Assembly: GCA_902618855.1 (NCBI GenBank)
Contig: CACNCD010000002.1
Span: 80,033-144,032, forward strand
Source of the DNA: an uncultured Pelagibacteraceae bacterium
GTDB taxonomy: Bacteria; Pseudomonadota; Alphaproteobacteria; Pelagibacterales; Pelagibacteraceae
Reading direction: 5' to 3'
DNA: 64,000 bases
Positions within the stretch are counted from its first letter, which is position 1; the number at the start of each line of letters is the position of its first letter. Under the pieces are notes generated by a model. That model was not told the DNA's origin, did not search any database, and saw only the letters and a list, made by a program, of their open reading frames with translations. Below are positions 1 to 10,691 of this stretch, piece after piece. The position numbers were made by a program, and so were the translations under genes.

Positions 1-176
1 ACTTTTGAAGGGCAATTATCCATATCTACTTCATAAGTGTCGATTCGAGGATTCTCCCCTGTAGAGGGGTCCCATCTATAAATATTAACTTTTCTGATAT
101 TTTTTGAACCTGTTTGATCTTTGTAATACTTACCTTTTTGAACTTTAGAATTTTGAGGTAAATTTATTTGTACCAT
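1..176 (-). CDS. sdhB: Succinate dehydrogenase iron-sulfur subunit, N-terminal fragment (runs off the window)
   Basis: Minus-strand translation begins [20 protein letters not shown]...RKVNIYRWDPSTGENPRIDTYEVDMDNCP; directly upstream of sdhA, with overlapping stop/start. Confidence 0.9.
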   Translation of the reverse strand, partial: MVQINLPQNSKVQKGKYYKDQTGSKNIRKVNIYRWDPSTGENPRIDTYEVDMDNCPSK

Positions 177-1951
177 TAATACACTCTTTCTTGCGGTGGA
201 AAGTATTGAACATCATTACTTAAAGTTGATCTGTGAACGTCTCTATATGCAATCTTTGTCTTACTTCCTTGACACCAAGATAAAGTATGTTTCATAAAAT
301 TATTATCGTCCCTTTTAGGATGATCTTCTCTTGCGTGAGCTCCTCTGCTTTCTTTTCGTTCATAAGCAGAGTCTATAGTGACAATAGCCTGTCTTATTAA
401 ATTATCAAATTCAAGAGTTTCCACTAAGTCGGTATTAAAAATTAGTGATTTATCTTTTACTGAGATAGACTCCATACCTTCATAAGGCTTTCTTATTTCT
501 TCCACACCTTCTTTTAAAGTTTTTTCAGTTCTAAAAACTGCACATTTTGACTGCATAGTTTTTTGCATAGCTAGTCTTAAATCTGCAGTTCTATTGCTTC
601 CATTGCCATTTCTTAACTTTTCAAATCTATCTAAACATTTGTCTGTTTCAGATTTAGGTATTTCTTCATGAGGTGTTCCAGGTTTCACAATTTCAGATGC
701 TCTTTTAGCTGCTGCTCTTCCAAAAACAACTAAATCAATCAATGAGTTAGAGCCTAATCTGTTCGCGCCATGGACTGAAACACAGGCTGCTTCTCCAATT
801 GCCATTAGTCCAGGAACAATTTTATCAGATCCATTTAATGTTAAAACTTCGGCTTTATAATTAGTAGGAATTCCACCCATATTATAATGTACTGTAGGTA
901 CTACTGGTATTGGTTCTTTAGTAACATCAACATCAGCAAATAGTCTTGAAGACTCGGATATTCCTGGAAGTCTTTCCTCTATTACTTTTGGATCTAAATG
1001 GTTTAAATGAAGATGGACATGGTCTTTTTCTTTTCCCACTCCTCTTCCTTCGTTTATTTCTACAGCTATTGATCTACTAACTACATCTCTAGATGCTAAA
1101 TCTTTTGCTTTAGGAGCATAGCGTTCCATAAATCTTTCTCCTTTAGAGTTTAATAAATATCCACCTTCACCTCTAACGCCTTCAGAAATTAAGGTTCCAT
1201 GACCATAAATTCCTGTTGGATGAAATTGAACAAACTCCATGTCTTGTAAAGGTAAACCAGCTCTCAATACCATAGCATTTCCGTCACCTGTGCATGTGTG
1301 AGCAGATGTTGAAGAATAGTAAGTTTTACCATATCCGCCTGTAGCTATAATTGTGATATGTGATCTAAATCTATGAATAGTTCCATCATTTAAATTCCAT
1401 GCTATTAAACCTTTACATTCTCCATTTTTCATCAGTAAATCTAAAGCAAAATATTCAATAAAAAATTCTGTATTATGTTTTAAAGCCTGTCCGTACATGG
1501 TGTGTAGTATAGCATGTCCTGTTCTATCTGCTGCTGCACAAGTTCTTTGTACAGTTTCATTTCCGTAATTTTTAGTCATTCCACCAAATGGTCTTTGATA
1601 AATTTTACCATCTTCAGTTCTGCTAAATGGAACGCCATATTTTTCTAACTCCAAAACAGCTCTTGGTGCCTCTTTGCATAAATATTCAATACAGTCTTGG
1701 TCTCCTAACCAATCGGATCCTTTTACAGTATCGTACATGTGCCATCTCCAGTCATCCTCTCCCATATTGCCTAATGCTGCAGATATTCCTCCTTGAGCTG
1801 CTGATGTATGGCTTCTAGTTGGAAATACTTTTGATATACAAGCAGTTTTTAAACCAGCCTCACTTAACCCTACAGCTGCTCTCAAACCTGCGCCACCAGC
1901 ACCTAAGACAACGACATCATATTCATGTTCTATAATTTTATATTGGCTCAT
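176..1951 (-). CDS. sdhA: Succinate dehydrogenase flavoprotein subunit
   Basis: ORF track 591 aa; FAD motif [49 protein letters not shown]. Confidence 0.97.
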   Translation of the reverse strand: MSQYKIIEHEYDVVVLGAGGAGLRAAVGLSEAGLKTACISKVFPTRSHTSAAQGGISAALGNMGEDDWRWHMYDTVKGSDWLGDQDCIEYLCKEAPRAVLELEKYGVPFSRTEDGKIYQRPFGGMTKNYGNETVQRTCAAADRTGHAILHTMYGQALKHNTEFFIEYFALDLLMKNGECKGLIAWNLNDGTIHRFRSHITIIATGGYGKTYYSSTSAHTCTGDGNAMVLRAGLPLQDMEFVQFHPTGIYGHGTLISEGVRGEGGYLLNSKGERFMERYAPKAKDLASRDVVSRSIAVEINEGRGVGKEKDHVHLHLNHLDPKVIEERLPGISESSRLFADVDVTKEPIPVVPTVHYNMGGIPTNYKAEVLTLNGSDKIVPGLMAIGEAACVSVHGANRLGSNSLIDLVVFGRAAAKRASEIVKPGTPHEEIPKSETDKCLDRFEKLRNGNGSNRTADLRLAMQKTMQSKCAVFRTEKTLKEGVEEIRKPYEGMESISVKDKSLIFNTDLVETLEFDNLIRQAIVTIDSAYERKESRGAHAREDHPKRDDNNFMKHTLSWCQGSKTKIAYRDVHRSTLSNDVQYFPPQERVY

Positions 1952-2277
1952 AGACTTAGTTTAAATAATATTAGTAAAGTAGATATAGGTATTAGTATAG
2001 CAAATAAAAAGAGTAATTTGTTTGCGACATTTTTTAATTTTTCACTCTCAATATAGTCTTCAAAAACCTCACTAATGCTTAGCGCAGAGTGAAAATATGC
2101 AAAAACTATAAATAATGAAAATAAAAACTTAGTTGGTTGGCTAGTGAAGAAAAATAATACTTCTTCATAGTTTTTATCGTAGAATGATACTAGACTAATT
2201 ATAAACCATAACATTAATGGAATAAGTACAACAGAACTTATTTTTAAAAAAATCCATTTTTTTGTTGCGTTAATCAT
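1948..2277 (-). CDS. sdhD: Succinate dehydrogenase membrane anchor subunit
   Basis: 109 aa hydrophobic protein in sdhC-D-A-B order, with motif [16 protein letters not shown]. Confidence 0.85.
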   Translation of the reverse strand: MINATKKWIFLKISSVVLIPLMLWFIISLVSFYDKNYEEVLFFFTSQPTKFLFSLFIVFAYFHSALSISEVFEDYIESEKLKNVANKLLFLFAILIPISTLLILFKLSL

Positions 2278-2660
2278 TAAAATAAATTCCTTCCCAAAAT
2301 AAAAATTATAGCTGTTAAAATAAATGATCCAAAAATAACTGATAAGCCGGTAATATTTGAAGTTTTTATCTCAAAACCGAATCCTAAGTCCCAAAATATA
2401 TGTCTGATCTCACTTAAAATTTGAAAAGTAAATGACCAAATAGTACCTATGATAAAAAATTTTCCAAAATAACTCTCAAAAAATTTTTGGATAAAATCAT
2501 AATTTGTATTGCCTAAAAGTAGAAAAGCCACCCAAAAACATATTAAGGAAATAATAATAATATTTATTATTCCTGTTATTCTGTGAGAAATTGAAACTAA
2601 AGATGATATATGCCAATTATAAATTTGAATATGCGGCGACAAAGGGTTTTTATCTGTCAT
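2277..2660 (-). CDS. sdhC: Succinate dehydrogenase cytochrome b556 subunit
   Basis: Motifs PLSPHIQIYNWHISSLVSISHRITG and EIRHIFWDLGFGFE are typical of SdhC. Confidence 0.93.
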   Translation of the reverse strand: MTDKNPLSPHIQIYNWHISSLVSISHRITGIINIIIISLICFWVAFLLLGNTNYDFIQKFFESYFGKFFIIGTIWSFTFQILSEIRHIFWDLGFGFEIKTSNITGLSVIFGSFILTAIIFILGRNLF

Positions 2661-3660
2661 GTAATTTCTGTTTAATTAAACTTTCTGCAATTTCAACTGC
2701 ATTTAATGCGGCACCTTTAAGTAAATTATCACAAACAATCCATAAATTTATAGAATTAGCCTGAGAAGAATCTTTTCTTATTCTAGAAATAAATGTTTCA
2801 TATTTATTTTCTGCCTCCACAGGAGTAACGTAACCTCCATCTTTTTGTTCATCTATGACTTTACAGCCTGGTGATTTAGATAAAATACTCTTTATTTCAC
2901 CTAAATTATAATCTTTATAAAACTCTACATTTACACTTATTGAATGTGAAACTAAAACAGGAATTCTAACACAGGTAGATGTAATATTAATTTTTTTATC
3001 TAAAATTTTTTTAACCTCATCATGATTTTTTTGTTCTTCTTTGGTTGACCCATTTTCTAAAAAACTATCAATATGTGGAATTGCATTAAATGCTATTTGC
3101 TTTGTAAAGTTTTGGGATACAATTTTTTTGCCTTCAAAATATTCTTTTGTTTGGGACAAAAGTTCATCCATTCCAGCTTTTCCAACACCTGAGACTGATT
3201 GGTATGTTGAGGCAACTATTCTTTTAATATTATAAAGATCATGTAAAGGTTTTAAAACAACAACCATAGGTATCACTGAACAATTCGCATTTGCTATTAT
3301 ATTTTTATTTTTAAAATTGGATAAATCTTTTGAATTAACCTCAGGAACAACCAAAGGTATATCAGGATCTTTTCTAAAATATTTTGAGTTATCAATTACA
3401 ATTGTTTTTTTTGCTGCCATCGGAGCCCATTTTTCTGCTACTGAGCTTCCTGCTGCAAAAAAAGCTATTTTCACTTTTGAAAAATCAAATTTTTCTAAAT
3501 CTATTACTGTGTGAGTCTTATCTTTAAAATTTATTTTTTGTCCCGCACTTTTAGAGGAGGCAATCAAATACAATTCAGAAATAGGAAAATTTTTATTCTC
3601 TAGTACTTCTATGATTTTTCTTCCAACATTTCCTGTTGCTCCAACAATTGCTATATTCAT
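2650..3660 (-). CDS. asd: Aspartate-semialdehyde dehydrogenase
   Basis: MNIAIVGATGNVGRKIIEVL, ANANCSVIPMVVVLKPL, STYQSVSGVGKAGMDEL. Confidence 0.95.
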   Translation of the reverse strand: MNIAIVGATGNVGRKIIEVLENKNFPISELYLIASSKSAGQKINFKDKTHTVIDLEKFDFSKVKIAFFAAGSSVAEKWAPMAAKKTIVIDNSKYFRKDPDIPLVVPEVNSKDLSNFKNKNIIANANCSVIPMVVVLKPLHDLYNIKRIVASTYQSVSGVGKAGMDELLSQTKEYFEGKKIVSQNFTKQIAFNAIPHIDSFLENGSTKEEQKNHDEVKKILDKKINITSTCVRIPVLVSHSISVNVEFYKDYNLGEIKSILSKSPGCKVIDEQKDGGYVTPVEAENKYETFISRIRKDSSQANSINLWIVCDNLLKGAALNAVEIAESLIKQKLHDR

Positions 3661-3675
3661 GGTGATTTAGTTATA

Positions 3676-4785
3676 CTAAATGAAAGGTAAATCGCAAACT
3701 TTTCCCTCGAAAATAGTTCCATTTATTGAGATTTTAAATGTTTGGGAAAGGTTATAATAAGGTTTGTTTATCATAGCGATACCGATAACTTTTTTAAAAT
3801 GTGGTGAATAAACACCTGATCTAAGCTCACCTATTTTTTGGTTATCTTTGTCAATAAGTTCTATGGATTTAGATACATTAATTTCTTTTGCTTCGATTAT
3901 TACGCCCATTAATTTTTTGATTAAACCATTTTTCTTTATTTGTTTTAATTTATCTTTTCCTAGAAAATTTATCTCTGTATCTAAACTAACATATTTATCT
4001 AAACCACATTCTAGAGGATTATCGTCATTATCCATATCATTACCATAAGATAACAATGCACTTTCAATCCTCTCTATTAAATTTGGGCAACCTGGTTTAA
4101 CATTTAATTCTTTACCCTCTTCAAAAAGTTTATCGTATAATGCTAATCCAGACTTAGTATTTTCTACATAAATTTCATAACCACCTTGTTTCGACCAACC
4201 AGATTTTGCAATTAAATGTTTTGCTCCATCAAAATCAAAGTAATCAAAACCAAAAAATTTCATTTCTGTTATTTTTTCTCCAAATATTTTTTCCATCAAC
4301 TTAAATGATTTTGGGCCCTGTACTGCCATTATATCAACATTTGGTTCAAAAATTTTTACATTTAAATTATTTCCAATCGCTAATCCTTTTGCAAATAATA
4401 TTACATCGGAGTCTGCTATAGAAATCCACCATCTATCCTCTTGTAGCTTCAAAATTACAGGATCATTAATCATTCCTGCGTTATCGTCAATTATTGGACA
4501 ATAGTAACATCTGCCTATTTTAGATTTTGAAAGGTCCCTACATGTCATTAATTGAACTAATTTTGCTGAATCCTTTCCTGAAATTTCAACTTGTCTTTCA
4601 CCAGCTACATCCCAAATTTGAACGTGTTCTTTTAAATGATGATAGGAATCCTCTAACGATCCAAAAGCAGCTGGTAGAAGCATATGATTATAAATCGAAT
4701 ATGCAGTAACCCCTTGTTTCTCAATTCTTGAAGTATAAGGAGTACTTCTTAGTCTTCTTGATTTAGCAATAAAATAATTTTTCAT
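3676..4785 (-). CDS. dmdA: Dimethylsulfoniopropionate demethylase DmdA (GcvT-like)
   Basis: 369 aa GcvT-fold protein, [68 protein letters not shown]; strong resemblance to the Pelagibacter DmdA I know, and followed by acyl-CoA ligase and acyl-CoA dehydrogenase genes. Confidence 0.88.
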   Translation of the reverse strand: MKNYFIAKSRRLRSTPYTSRIEKQGVTAYSIYNHMLLPAAFGSLEDSYHHLKEHVQIWDVAGERQVEISGKDSAKLVQLMTCRDLSKSKIGRCYYCPIIDDNAGMINDPVILKLQEDRWWISIADSDVILFAKGLAIGNNLNVKIFEPNVDIMAVQGPKSFKLMEKIFGEKITEMKFFGFDYFDFDGAKHLIAKSGWSKQGGYEIYVENTKSGLALYDKLFEEGKELNVKPGCPNLIERIESALLSYGNDMDNDDNPLECGLDKYVSLDTEINFLGKDKLKQIKKNGLIKKLMGVIIEAKEINVSKSIELIDKDNQKIGELRSGVYSPHFKKVIGIAMINKPYYNLSQTFKISINGTIFEGKVCDLPFI

Positions 4786-5564
4786 TTATTTTTTTTTATG
4801 AATTCGTTAACTAATTTTCTCATTTCAAAAGCTTTTTCAAATAAAATCATATGTCCACAATTAGAAATTATCTTTACTTCAGAATTTTTTATTTGTTCAG
4901 ACATTTTAACACCAACCTTCATCGGAACCATTTTATCTAAATCTCCAAAAATACATAAAGTTAAACAATTTATTTTTTTAATCGCATTTTCGCCATCCTT
5001 ATAATTATTACAGGCATTTAAGTCTACAGCTAAAACTTCCCTAATTGCTCTTGCTGAGTTCACAATTTTTTTTACTGGGTTTCCTCCTATAAATGCTTTT
5101 GAACCCTCATAACCCCATTTCATCATTAACAGCACTGCTTTTTCATCTCCAGCCTCTGCTAAGTCGATAAGATCTTTGTTAACAGGCATTTTATTTGACC
5201 CTGCAACTAAAATTAATTTATCTATATACTCAGGATATCTTGAGGCAAAATCAATTCCTACCAGTGCACCTTGTGAATGTCCCATAAAACTTATTTTTGA
5301 AATATCCAATATTTCCATTATTTTTTTTACCCAATCAGACATTTCCTCAATAGATTTTAATGAAGGTCCTTCCGAGTCCCCATGTCCAGGTAGATCAATT
5401 GATAAAACATTAAATCCATTAGCTGAATAAAACTGTTCATGTAGGGACCAAACTATATGTGTAAGTCCACTTCCGTGCATCAAAAGTATTGATGGTTTTT
5501 TTGGATCAATATCCATACCACTGGTAGATATGAATACGTCTTTATTATCGACGTTTAAGTTCAG
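4782..5564 (-). CDS. Alpha/beta hydrolase in the DMSP cluster (ORF track starts at ATG 5516; a CTG start at 5564 is proposed)
   Basis: LLMHGSG oxyanion motif, GHSQG nucleophile elbow, GHM catalytic His. Upstream codons 5517-5564 are open in frame ([16 protein letters not shown]) and CTG overlaps the dmdB TGA stop. Confidence 0.75.
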   Translation of the reverse strand: MNLNVDNKDVFISTSGMDIDPKKPSILLMHGSGLTHIVWSLHEQFYSANGFNVLSIDLPGHGDSEGPSLKSIEEMSDWVKKIMEILDISKISFMGHSQGALVGIDFASRYPEYIDKLILVAGSNKMPVNKDLIDLAEAGDEKAVLLMMKWGYEGSKAFIGGNPVKKIVNSARAIREVLAVDLNACNNYKDGENAIKKINCLTLCIFGDLDKMVPMKVGVKMSEQIKNSEVKIISNCGHMILFEKAFEMRKLVNEFIKKNK

Positions 5565-7189
5565 TTTAACTCCTTGGCCTTTTTTCTTAACTCAAATTTT
5601 TGGATTTTTCCTGTTGATGTTTTTGGCAATTCACAAAATTCAACTTTTTTTGGAACTTTAAAACCTGCAAGGGTCTCTTTGCAAAAATTTATTAATTCTT
5701 TTTCTGTAACTGGTTTATCTTTTACCATTTCAATGAAAGCACAAGGTACTTCACCCCATTTTTCATCAGGTTTTGCAACCACAGCTGCTATGGATACAGA
5801 TGGATGCTTTGCTAAAGTATTTTCTATTTCAATAGAGGAAATATTTTCACCACCTGAAATAATTATATCTTTAGATCTATCTTGTATCTTTGCATAACCA
5901 TCAGGATGCATAACTGCTAAATCACCTGTATGAAACCAACCATCTTTCATGGCTTTTTCTGTAGCTTCCTTATCCTTGAAATATCCTTTCATAACTACAT
6001 TTCCTCTAATCATTATTTCACCTATAGTTTTCCCATCTCTTGGAACTTCCTTCATTGTCTCTGGATTCATAATTGTAACGCCTTCAGTATTTGGATATCT
6101 AACTCCTTGCCTGGCTTTTATTTCATTTTGCTTTTCCTCATCTAAGCTGTTCCATTCCTCGTTCCAAGCACATTGTGTTACATGTCCATAAGTTTCTGTT
6201 AACCCATAAACATGCATTACTTCAAATCCAAGACTTTTCATTTTTTTAAATATAATACTTGGTGGTGGAGCACCAGCTGTTAATACATAAACCTTATTTT
6301 TAAGTTTTTTACGCTCACTCTCTGGTGCGCCTGTTATCATATTCAGTACTATAGGAGCTCCTCCAAAGTGGGATACATTATACTTATCTATAAGTTCAAA
6401 AATTTTTTTTATATCAATGGCTCTAAGACAAATTGTTCTTCCATTAAGCATTGGTACTGTCCACGGATAACACCATCCATTACAGTGAAACATTGGTACA
6501 ACCGTCAGAAAATTTAATCTATTAGGCATATTCCACGCAGTCGCGCTTCCTGTTGACATTAAATAAGCTCCTCTGTGATGATAAACAACTCCTTTAGGAT
6601 TACCTGTTGTTCCTGAAGTATAACTTAATGAGATTGCTTGCCACTCATCATCTGGCATTTCCCATTTAAAATTTTCATCACCAGTATTTAAAAATTCCTC
6701 ATATTCTAATTCCCCAATTTTTTCCAATTTCGATTGATCAGCAAATTTATCGTTTATGTCAATTATTGTAATTTTTTTTTTGAGATTGCTTAATGCTTTT
6801 TTTACCTCCATGTGTAATTGTCTATCAACTACTAAAACTTTAGCATCACTATGGTTTAAGATGTAAGCAATAGTTTTAGCATCTAGTCTAATATTAATTG
6901 TATTTAATACCCCTCCTGTCATTGGCACAGAGTAATGAGCTTCGAAAATCTCTGGAGTATTAAAGGCTAAAAAAGAGACCGTATCACCTTTGGAAATACC
7001 AATTTTACTTAGTGCACTAGCAAATTTTACACATCTTTTATACACTTCACTCCAAGTATATTTTCTATTTTCATAAACTATTGCTTCATAATTTGGATAA
7101 ATATCTTTAGCTCTTAATAAAAAAGATAGGGGTGTTAATGGAACAAAATTTGCATTATTTTTTTCAAGATTTTTCTCGTAATGGCTCAT
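5561..7189 (-). CDS. dmdB: Acyl-CoA synthetase, probable 3-methylmercaptopropionate-CoA ligase (DmdB-like)
   Basis: AMP-binding motif YTSGTTGNPKGVVYHHRGAY, GYFKDKEATEKAMKDGWFHTGDLAV; next to dmdA. Confidence 0.75.
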   Translation of the reverse strand: MSHYEKNLEKNNANFVPLTPLSFLLRAKDIYPNYEAIVYENRKYTWSEVYKRCVKFASALSKIGISKGDTVSFLAFNTPEIFEAHYSVPMTGGVLNTINIRLDAKTIAYILNHSDAKVLVVDRQLHMEVKKALSNLKKKITIIDINDKFADQSKLEKIGELEYEEFLNTGDENFKWEMPDDEWQAISLSYTSGTTGNPKGVVYHHRGAYLMSTGSATAWNMPNRLNFLTVVPMFHCNGWCYPWTVPMLNGRTICLRAIDIKKIFELIDKYNVSHFGGAPIVLNMITGAPESERKKLKNKVYVLTAGAPPPSIIFKKMKSLGFEVMHVYGLTETYGHVTQCAWNEEWNSLDEEKQNEIKARQGVRYPNTEGVTIMNPETMKEVPRDGKTIGEIMIRGNVVMKGYFKDKEATEKAMKDGWFHTGDLAVMHPDGYAKIQDRSKDIIISGGENISSIEIENTLAKHPSVSIAAVVAKPDEKWGEVPCAFIEMVKDKPVTEKELINFCKETLAGFKVPKKVEFCELPKTSTGKIQKFELRKKAKELN

Positions 7190-7194
7190 TTTCT

Positions 7195-8961
7195 TTAATT
7201 AAATTTAAAATCCATTATATATTTACTGCCTGTTGTTGCAGATAAATAATGGCTTTCTACTCTAGGTAAAACTCTATTGAAATAGAAATTTGCTGTTTGT
7301 ATTTTATCCTCATAAAAGTTTTTATTATTCGAATAGTCTTTATAACTCACTTCTAAAACCTTTAACCACGAATAACCAATTGCAACATAGCCAAGAACTC
7401 TCAAATAATCATTTGAGGCAGCATTTGCATCATCTTTTGAGGTTTTTATTTTATCTTTCATCCAACTTGAAAATTTGCTTAATTTATCAATATAAATTTC
7501 TAACTTAGCAACAAAAGAGCTTAAGTCTTTATTATTTTTATTTAAGTCACCTTTAATCATACTAATATACTTATCAATTATATCTCCGTTTTGATTAACT
7601 AGTTTTCTGAATACTAAATCTATTGCTTGAACGGAGTTTGTTCCTTCGTATATGGGAGTTATTCTATTATCCCTGTATAATTGTTCAATACCTTGATCTT
7701 TAGTGTATCCATACCCTCCGTATATTTGCATTGCATCACTTGTAATTTCCATCCCTAAATCAGAAAATAATGATTTAACAACAGGAGTCATTAATGAAAC
7801 CATATCTGTGGCGTCTTGTTTTATTTTCTGGTCGCTATGGTTTAAACTCACTTCTGTTTGTTGTGATAACCAAAAGCACAGAGCCCTCTCTCCCTCAATT
7901 ATAGATTTCATATTTAATAAAGTTTTCCTTATATCTGCATGCTCAATAATTAAGTCTGCGTTTCCATTTGGTGACTGATTTTTTGTACTTTTTCCTTGCT
8001 TTCTCTCTTTTGCATAGATCAATGAGTTTTGATACGCAATTTCAGAAATACCTAGGCCTTGGATTCCAACCACAATTCTCTCTAAATTCATCATTGTAAA
8101 CATTTGACTCAATCCTTTATTTTTAGGACCAATCATATATCCCGTTGCCTCATCAAAGTTTAAAACACATGTTGCTGAACCTTTAATTCCCATTTTAGTT
8201 TCTATTGAACCAGTCGATATTCCATTTCTAGTACCGATCGATCCATCCTCTTTGACAATAAATTTTGGAACTAAAAATAAACTGATTCCTTTAGTGCCCT
8301 TAGGTGAGTCTGATGCTCTTGCGATTACTAAATGAATAATATTTTCTGTTAAATCATGATCGCCTGAGGTAATAAATATTTTTTGACCAGTAATTTTATA
8401 TGTTCCATCTGATTGCTCTACTGCTTTTGTCTTAAGCAAACCTAAGTCTGTTCCACATACTGGTTCAGTTAAACACATTGTCCCACTCCATTTACCTTCA
8501 ACCATTTTTGGAAGATATTTATTTTTAATTTCATCTGTAGCATGGTGATTTATACAATTATAAGCGCCAAGCGTTAGTTCACTATAGAGCTTAAATGCTA
8601 AGCTGGCTGATGACAGCATTTCATCAAAAAATGCACTCACAGTTTTTGGCATACCTTGTCCACCATATTTTGGATCACAAGATAATGATGTCCATCCATC
8701 TTCAATAAATTTTTTATATGCCTCTTTATAACCAGGGGGCGTCCTTACAACACCATTTTCTAATACTGTTGGATTTTCATCTCCAGCTTTTGCAAGAGGT
8801 AAAATTAAATTTTGATTAATTTTTGCTGCCTCCTCTAAAATATTTTTTACAAGATCAGTTGTGACTTCTTTATATTTATCAATCTCATTATAATTTTTGT
8901 TATCTCTAAGCTTTTCATATAAAAAAAGCATATCTTCAACAGGTGCATTATAAGTTGGCAT
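7195..8961 (-). CDS. dmdC: Acyl-CoA dehydrogenase, probable 3-methylmercaptopropionyl-CoA dehydrogenase (DmdC-like)
   Basis: 588 aa; MCLTEPVCGTDLGLLKTKA, YGGYGYTKDQGIEQLYRDNRITPIYEGTNSVQA; DmdC-type long acyl-CoA dehydrogenase with C-terminal extension. Confidence 0.75.
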   Translation of the reverse strand: MPTYNAPVEDMLFLYEKLRDNKNYNEIDKYKEVTTDLVKNILEEAAKINQNLILPLAKAGDENPTVLENGVVRTPPGYKEAYKKFIEDGWTSLSCDPKYGGQGMPKTVSAFFDEMLSSASLAFKLYSELTLGAYNCINHHATDEIKNKYLPKMVEGKWSGTMCLTEPVCGTDLGLLKTKAVEQSDGTYKITGQKIFITSGDHDLTENIIHLVIARASDSPKGTKGISLFLVPKFIVKEDGSIGTRNGISTGSIETKMGIKGSATCVLNFDEATGYMIGPKNKGLSQMFTMMNLERIVVGIQGLGISEIAYQNSLIYAKERKQGKSTKNQSPNGNADLIIEHADIRKTLLNMKSIIEGERALCFWLSQQTEVSLNHSDQKIKQDATDMVSLMTPVVKSLFSDLGMEITSDAMQIYGGYGYTKDQGIEQLYRDNRITPIYEGTNSVQAIDLVFRKLVNQNGDIIDKYISMIKGDLNKNNKDLSSFVAKLEIYIDKLSKFSSWMKDKIKTSKDDANAASNDYLRVLGYVAIGYSWLKVLEVSYKDYSNNKNFYEDKIQTANFYFNRVLPRVESHYLSATTGSKYIMDFKFN

Positions 8962-8986
8962 AATCTTATTTTAATTAAAATACAAA

Positions 8987-10093
8987 TTATTTCAATTTTG
9001 AAATAATCGCATCCCCCATTTGAACAGTGGATACTTCTTTTTTTCCCTTTGCAACTATATCTTTTGTTCTTAAACCGTCATTAAGCACATCTTGGACCGC
9101 TTTTTCCAAATTATCTGCCTCTTTATCCAAATTTAAAGAATATCTTAATGCCATTGCAAAACTTAAAATTGTTGCAATTGGATTTGCCAATCCTTTTCCG
9201 GCTATATCTGGAGCTGAACCATGTATTGGTTCATACATGGCTCTCATTTCACCATCTTTATTTTTTGCACCAAGAGATGCTGATGGTAAAAGTCCTAATG
9301 AGCCTGTTAACATTGATGCTTGGTCAGAAAGCATATCTCCGAAGAGATTATCAGTTACTATGACATCAAATTGTTTTGGATTTCTTAATAATTGCATAGA
9401 ACAGTTATCTGCTAACATATGATTTAGTTCTACTTCTTTGTATTCTGAATCATGTAAAGTTTGAACCTCTTCTTTCCAAAGTTGTCCTGCCTCCATAACA
9501 TTAGATTTCTCACACGAAGTAACTCTATTAGATCTTTTTTTAGCTAAATCAAAAGCGACCCTTGCTACTCTAATAATTTCACTGCTAGTGTAAGTATGAG
9601 TATTAATACCTTTTCTTTCTCCATTATCTATAGGTTTAATCCCTCTAGGTTCTCCAAAATATATTCCTCCTGTTAATTCTCTTACAATCATAATATCTAA
9701 GCCAGAGACAATTTCAGGTTTAAGAGTAGATGCATCAACCAATTGTTTAAAACATATTGCAGGTCTTAAGTTTGCAAATAATTTCAACTCTTTTCTTAAT
9801 TTCAATAATGCTCTCTCGGGTTTTTTTGAAAATTCTAGATTATCCCATTTAGGTCCACCTACTGCTCCTAACATGACAACTTCACTCTCAAGGGCTTTGT
9901 AAAACACCTCATCAGTTATTGGAGTTCCATGTTTGTCGTATGAAGCTCCTCCTGCTAAATCTTCATCAATTTCAAAATCTAGAGACTTTTTTGAGTTAAG
10001 CCATTTGATAACTTTTTTAACCTCGTTTATTACCTCAGGACCAATACCGTCCCCAGGTAGAAGTAAAATTTTTCTTTTTTTTACTTTAATCAT
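8987..10093 (-). CDS. leuB: 3-isopropylmalate dehydrogenase
   Basis: [55 protein letters not shown]. Confidence 0.97.
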   Translation of the reverse strand: MIKVKKRKILLLPGDGIGPEVINEVKKVIKWLNSKKSLDFEIDEDLAGGASYDKHGTPITDEVFYKALESEVVMLGAVGGPKWDNLEFSKKPERALLKLRKELKLFANLRPAICFKQLVDASTLKPEIVSGLDIMIVRELTGGIYFGEPRGIKPIDNGERKGINTHTYTSSEIIRVARVAFDLAKKRSNRVTSCEKSNVMEAGQLWKEEVQTLHDSEYKEVELNHMLADNCSMQLLRNPKQFDVIVTDNLFGDMLSDQASMLTGSLGLLPSASLGAKNKDGEMRAMYEPIHGSAPDIAGKGLANPIATILSFAMALRYSLNLDKEADNLEKAVQDVLNDGLRTKDIVAKGKKEVSTVQMGDAIISKLK

Positions 10094-10691
10094 TAAATAT
10101 CCAGGGCCTTTGATTTTTAACTTTATTTTCGAAGGATTTTATTTTATCAGATTTTTCAAGAGATAAGGCAATGTCATCTAAACCCTCTAGTAAACATTTT
10201 TTTTTAAATGGGTCTATCTCAAATGAAATTTCGTTGTTTCCATATATAATTTTTTGATCTGCTAAGTTGACTGAAATCTCCTCTTTTCTATTTGAGTATT
10301 CTGATATTTCCTTAATTTTATCCTCATTTAAAACAATCGGTAAAATTCCATTTTTAAAACAGTTATTATAAAAAATATCAGCATAACTCGAACTAATAAT
10401 ACAAGTAATTCCAAAGTCTAATAGTGCCCAAGGTGCGTGTTCCCTAGAAGAACCACACCCAAAGTTTTTTCCTGTGATTAATATGTTGGAATTACAAAAT
10501 GGTTTTTTGTTTAAGATAAAGTCTGAAATTTCTTTTCCTTTTTCATCATATCTTAGTTCAAAAAAAAGATTTTTTCCTAAACCTGTTCTTTTAATCGTTT
10601 TTAAAAACTGTTTTGGTATAATCATATCTGTATCTATATTTACAATTGGTAAATATGTTGGGATACTTTTAAGAGAAATAAATTTTTGCAT
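10086..10691 (-). CDS. leuD: 3-isopropylmalate dehydratase small subunit
   Basis: [43 protein letters not shown]. Confidence 0.96.
   Translation of the reverse strand: MQKFISLKSIPTYLPIVNIDTDMIIPKQFLKTIKRTGLGKNLFFELRYDEKGKEISDFILNKKPFCNSNILITGKNFGCGSSREHAPWALLDFGITCIISSSYADIFYNNCFKNGILPIVLNEDKIKEISEYSNRKEEISVNLADQKIIYGNNEISFEIDPFKKKCLLEGLDDIALSLEKSDKIKSFENKVKNQRPWIFND

Noticed and set aside
1627-1818. Plus-strand ORF antisense to sdhA
   Set aside because: Opposite-strand shadow ORF within a strongly conserved gene, with no RBS or recognisable domain.
5574-5897. 107-aa plus-strand ORF antisense to the dmdB-like gene
   Set aside because: Shadow ORF inside a well supported CDS; no homology recognised.
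9027-9422. 131-aa plus-strand ORF antisense to leuB
   Set aside because: Entirely within leuB; composition follows the complement of leuB codons.
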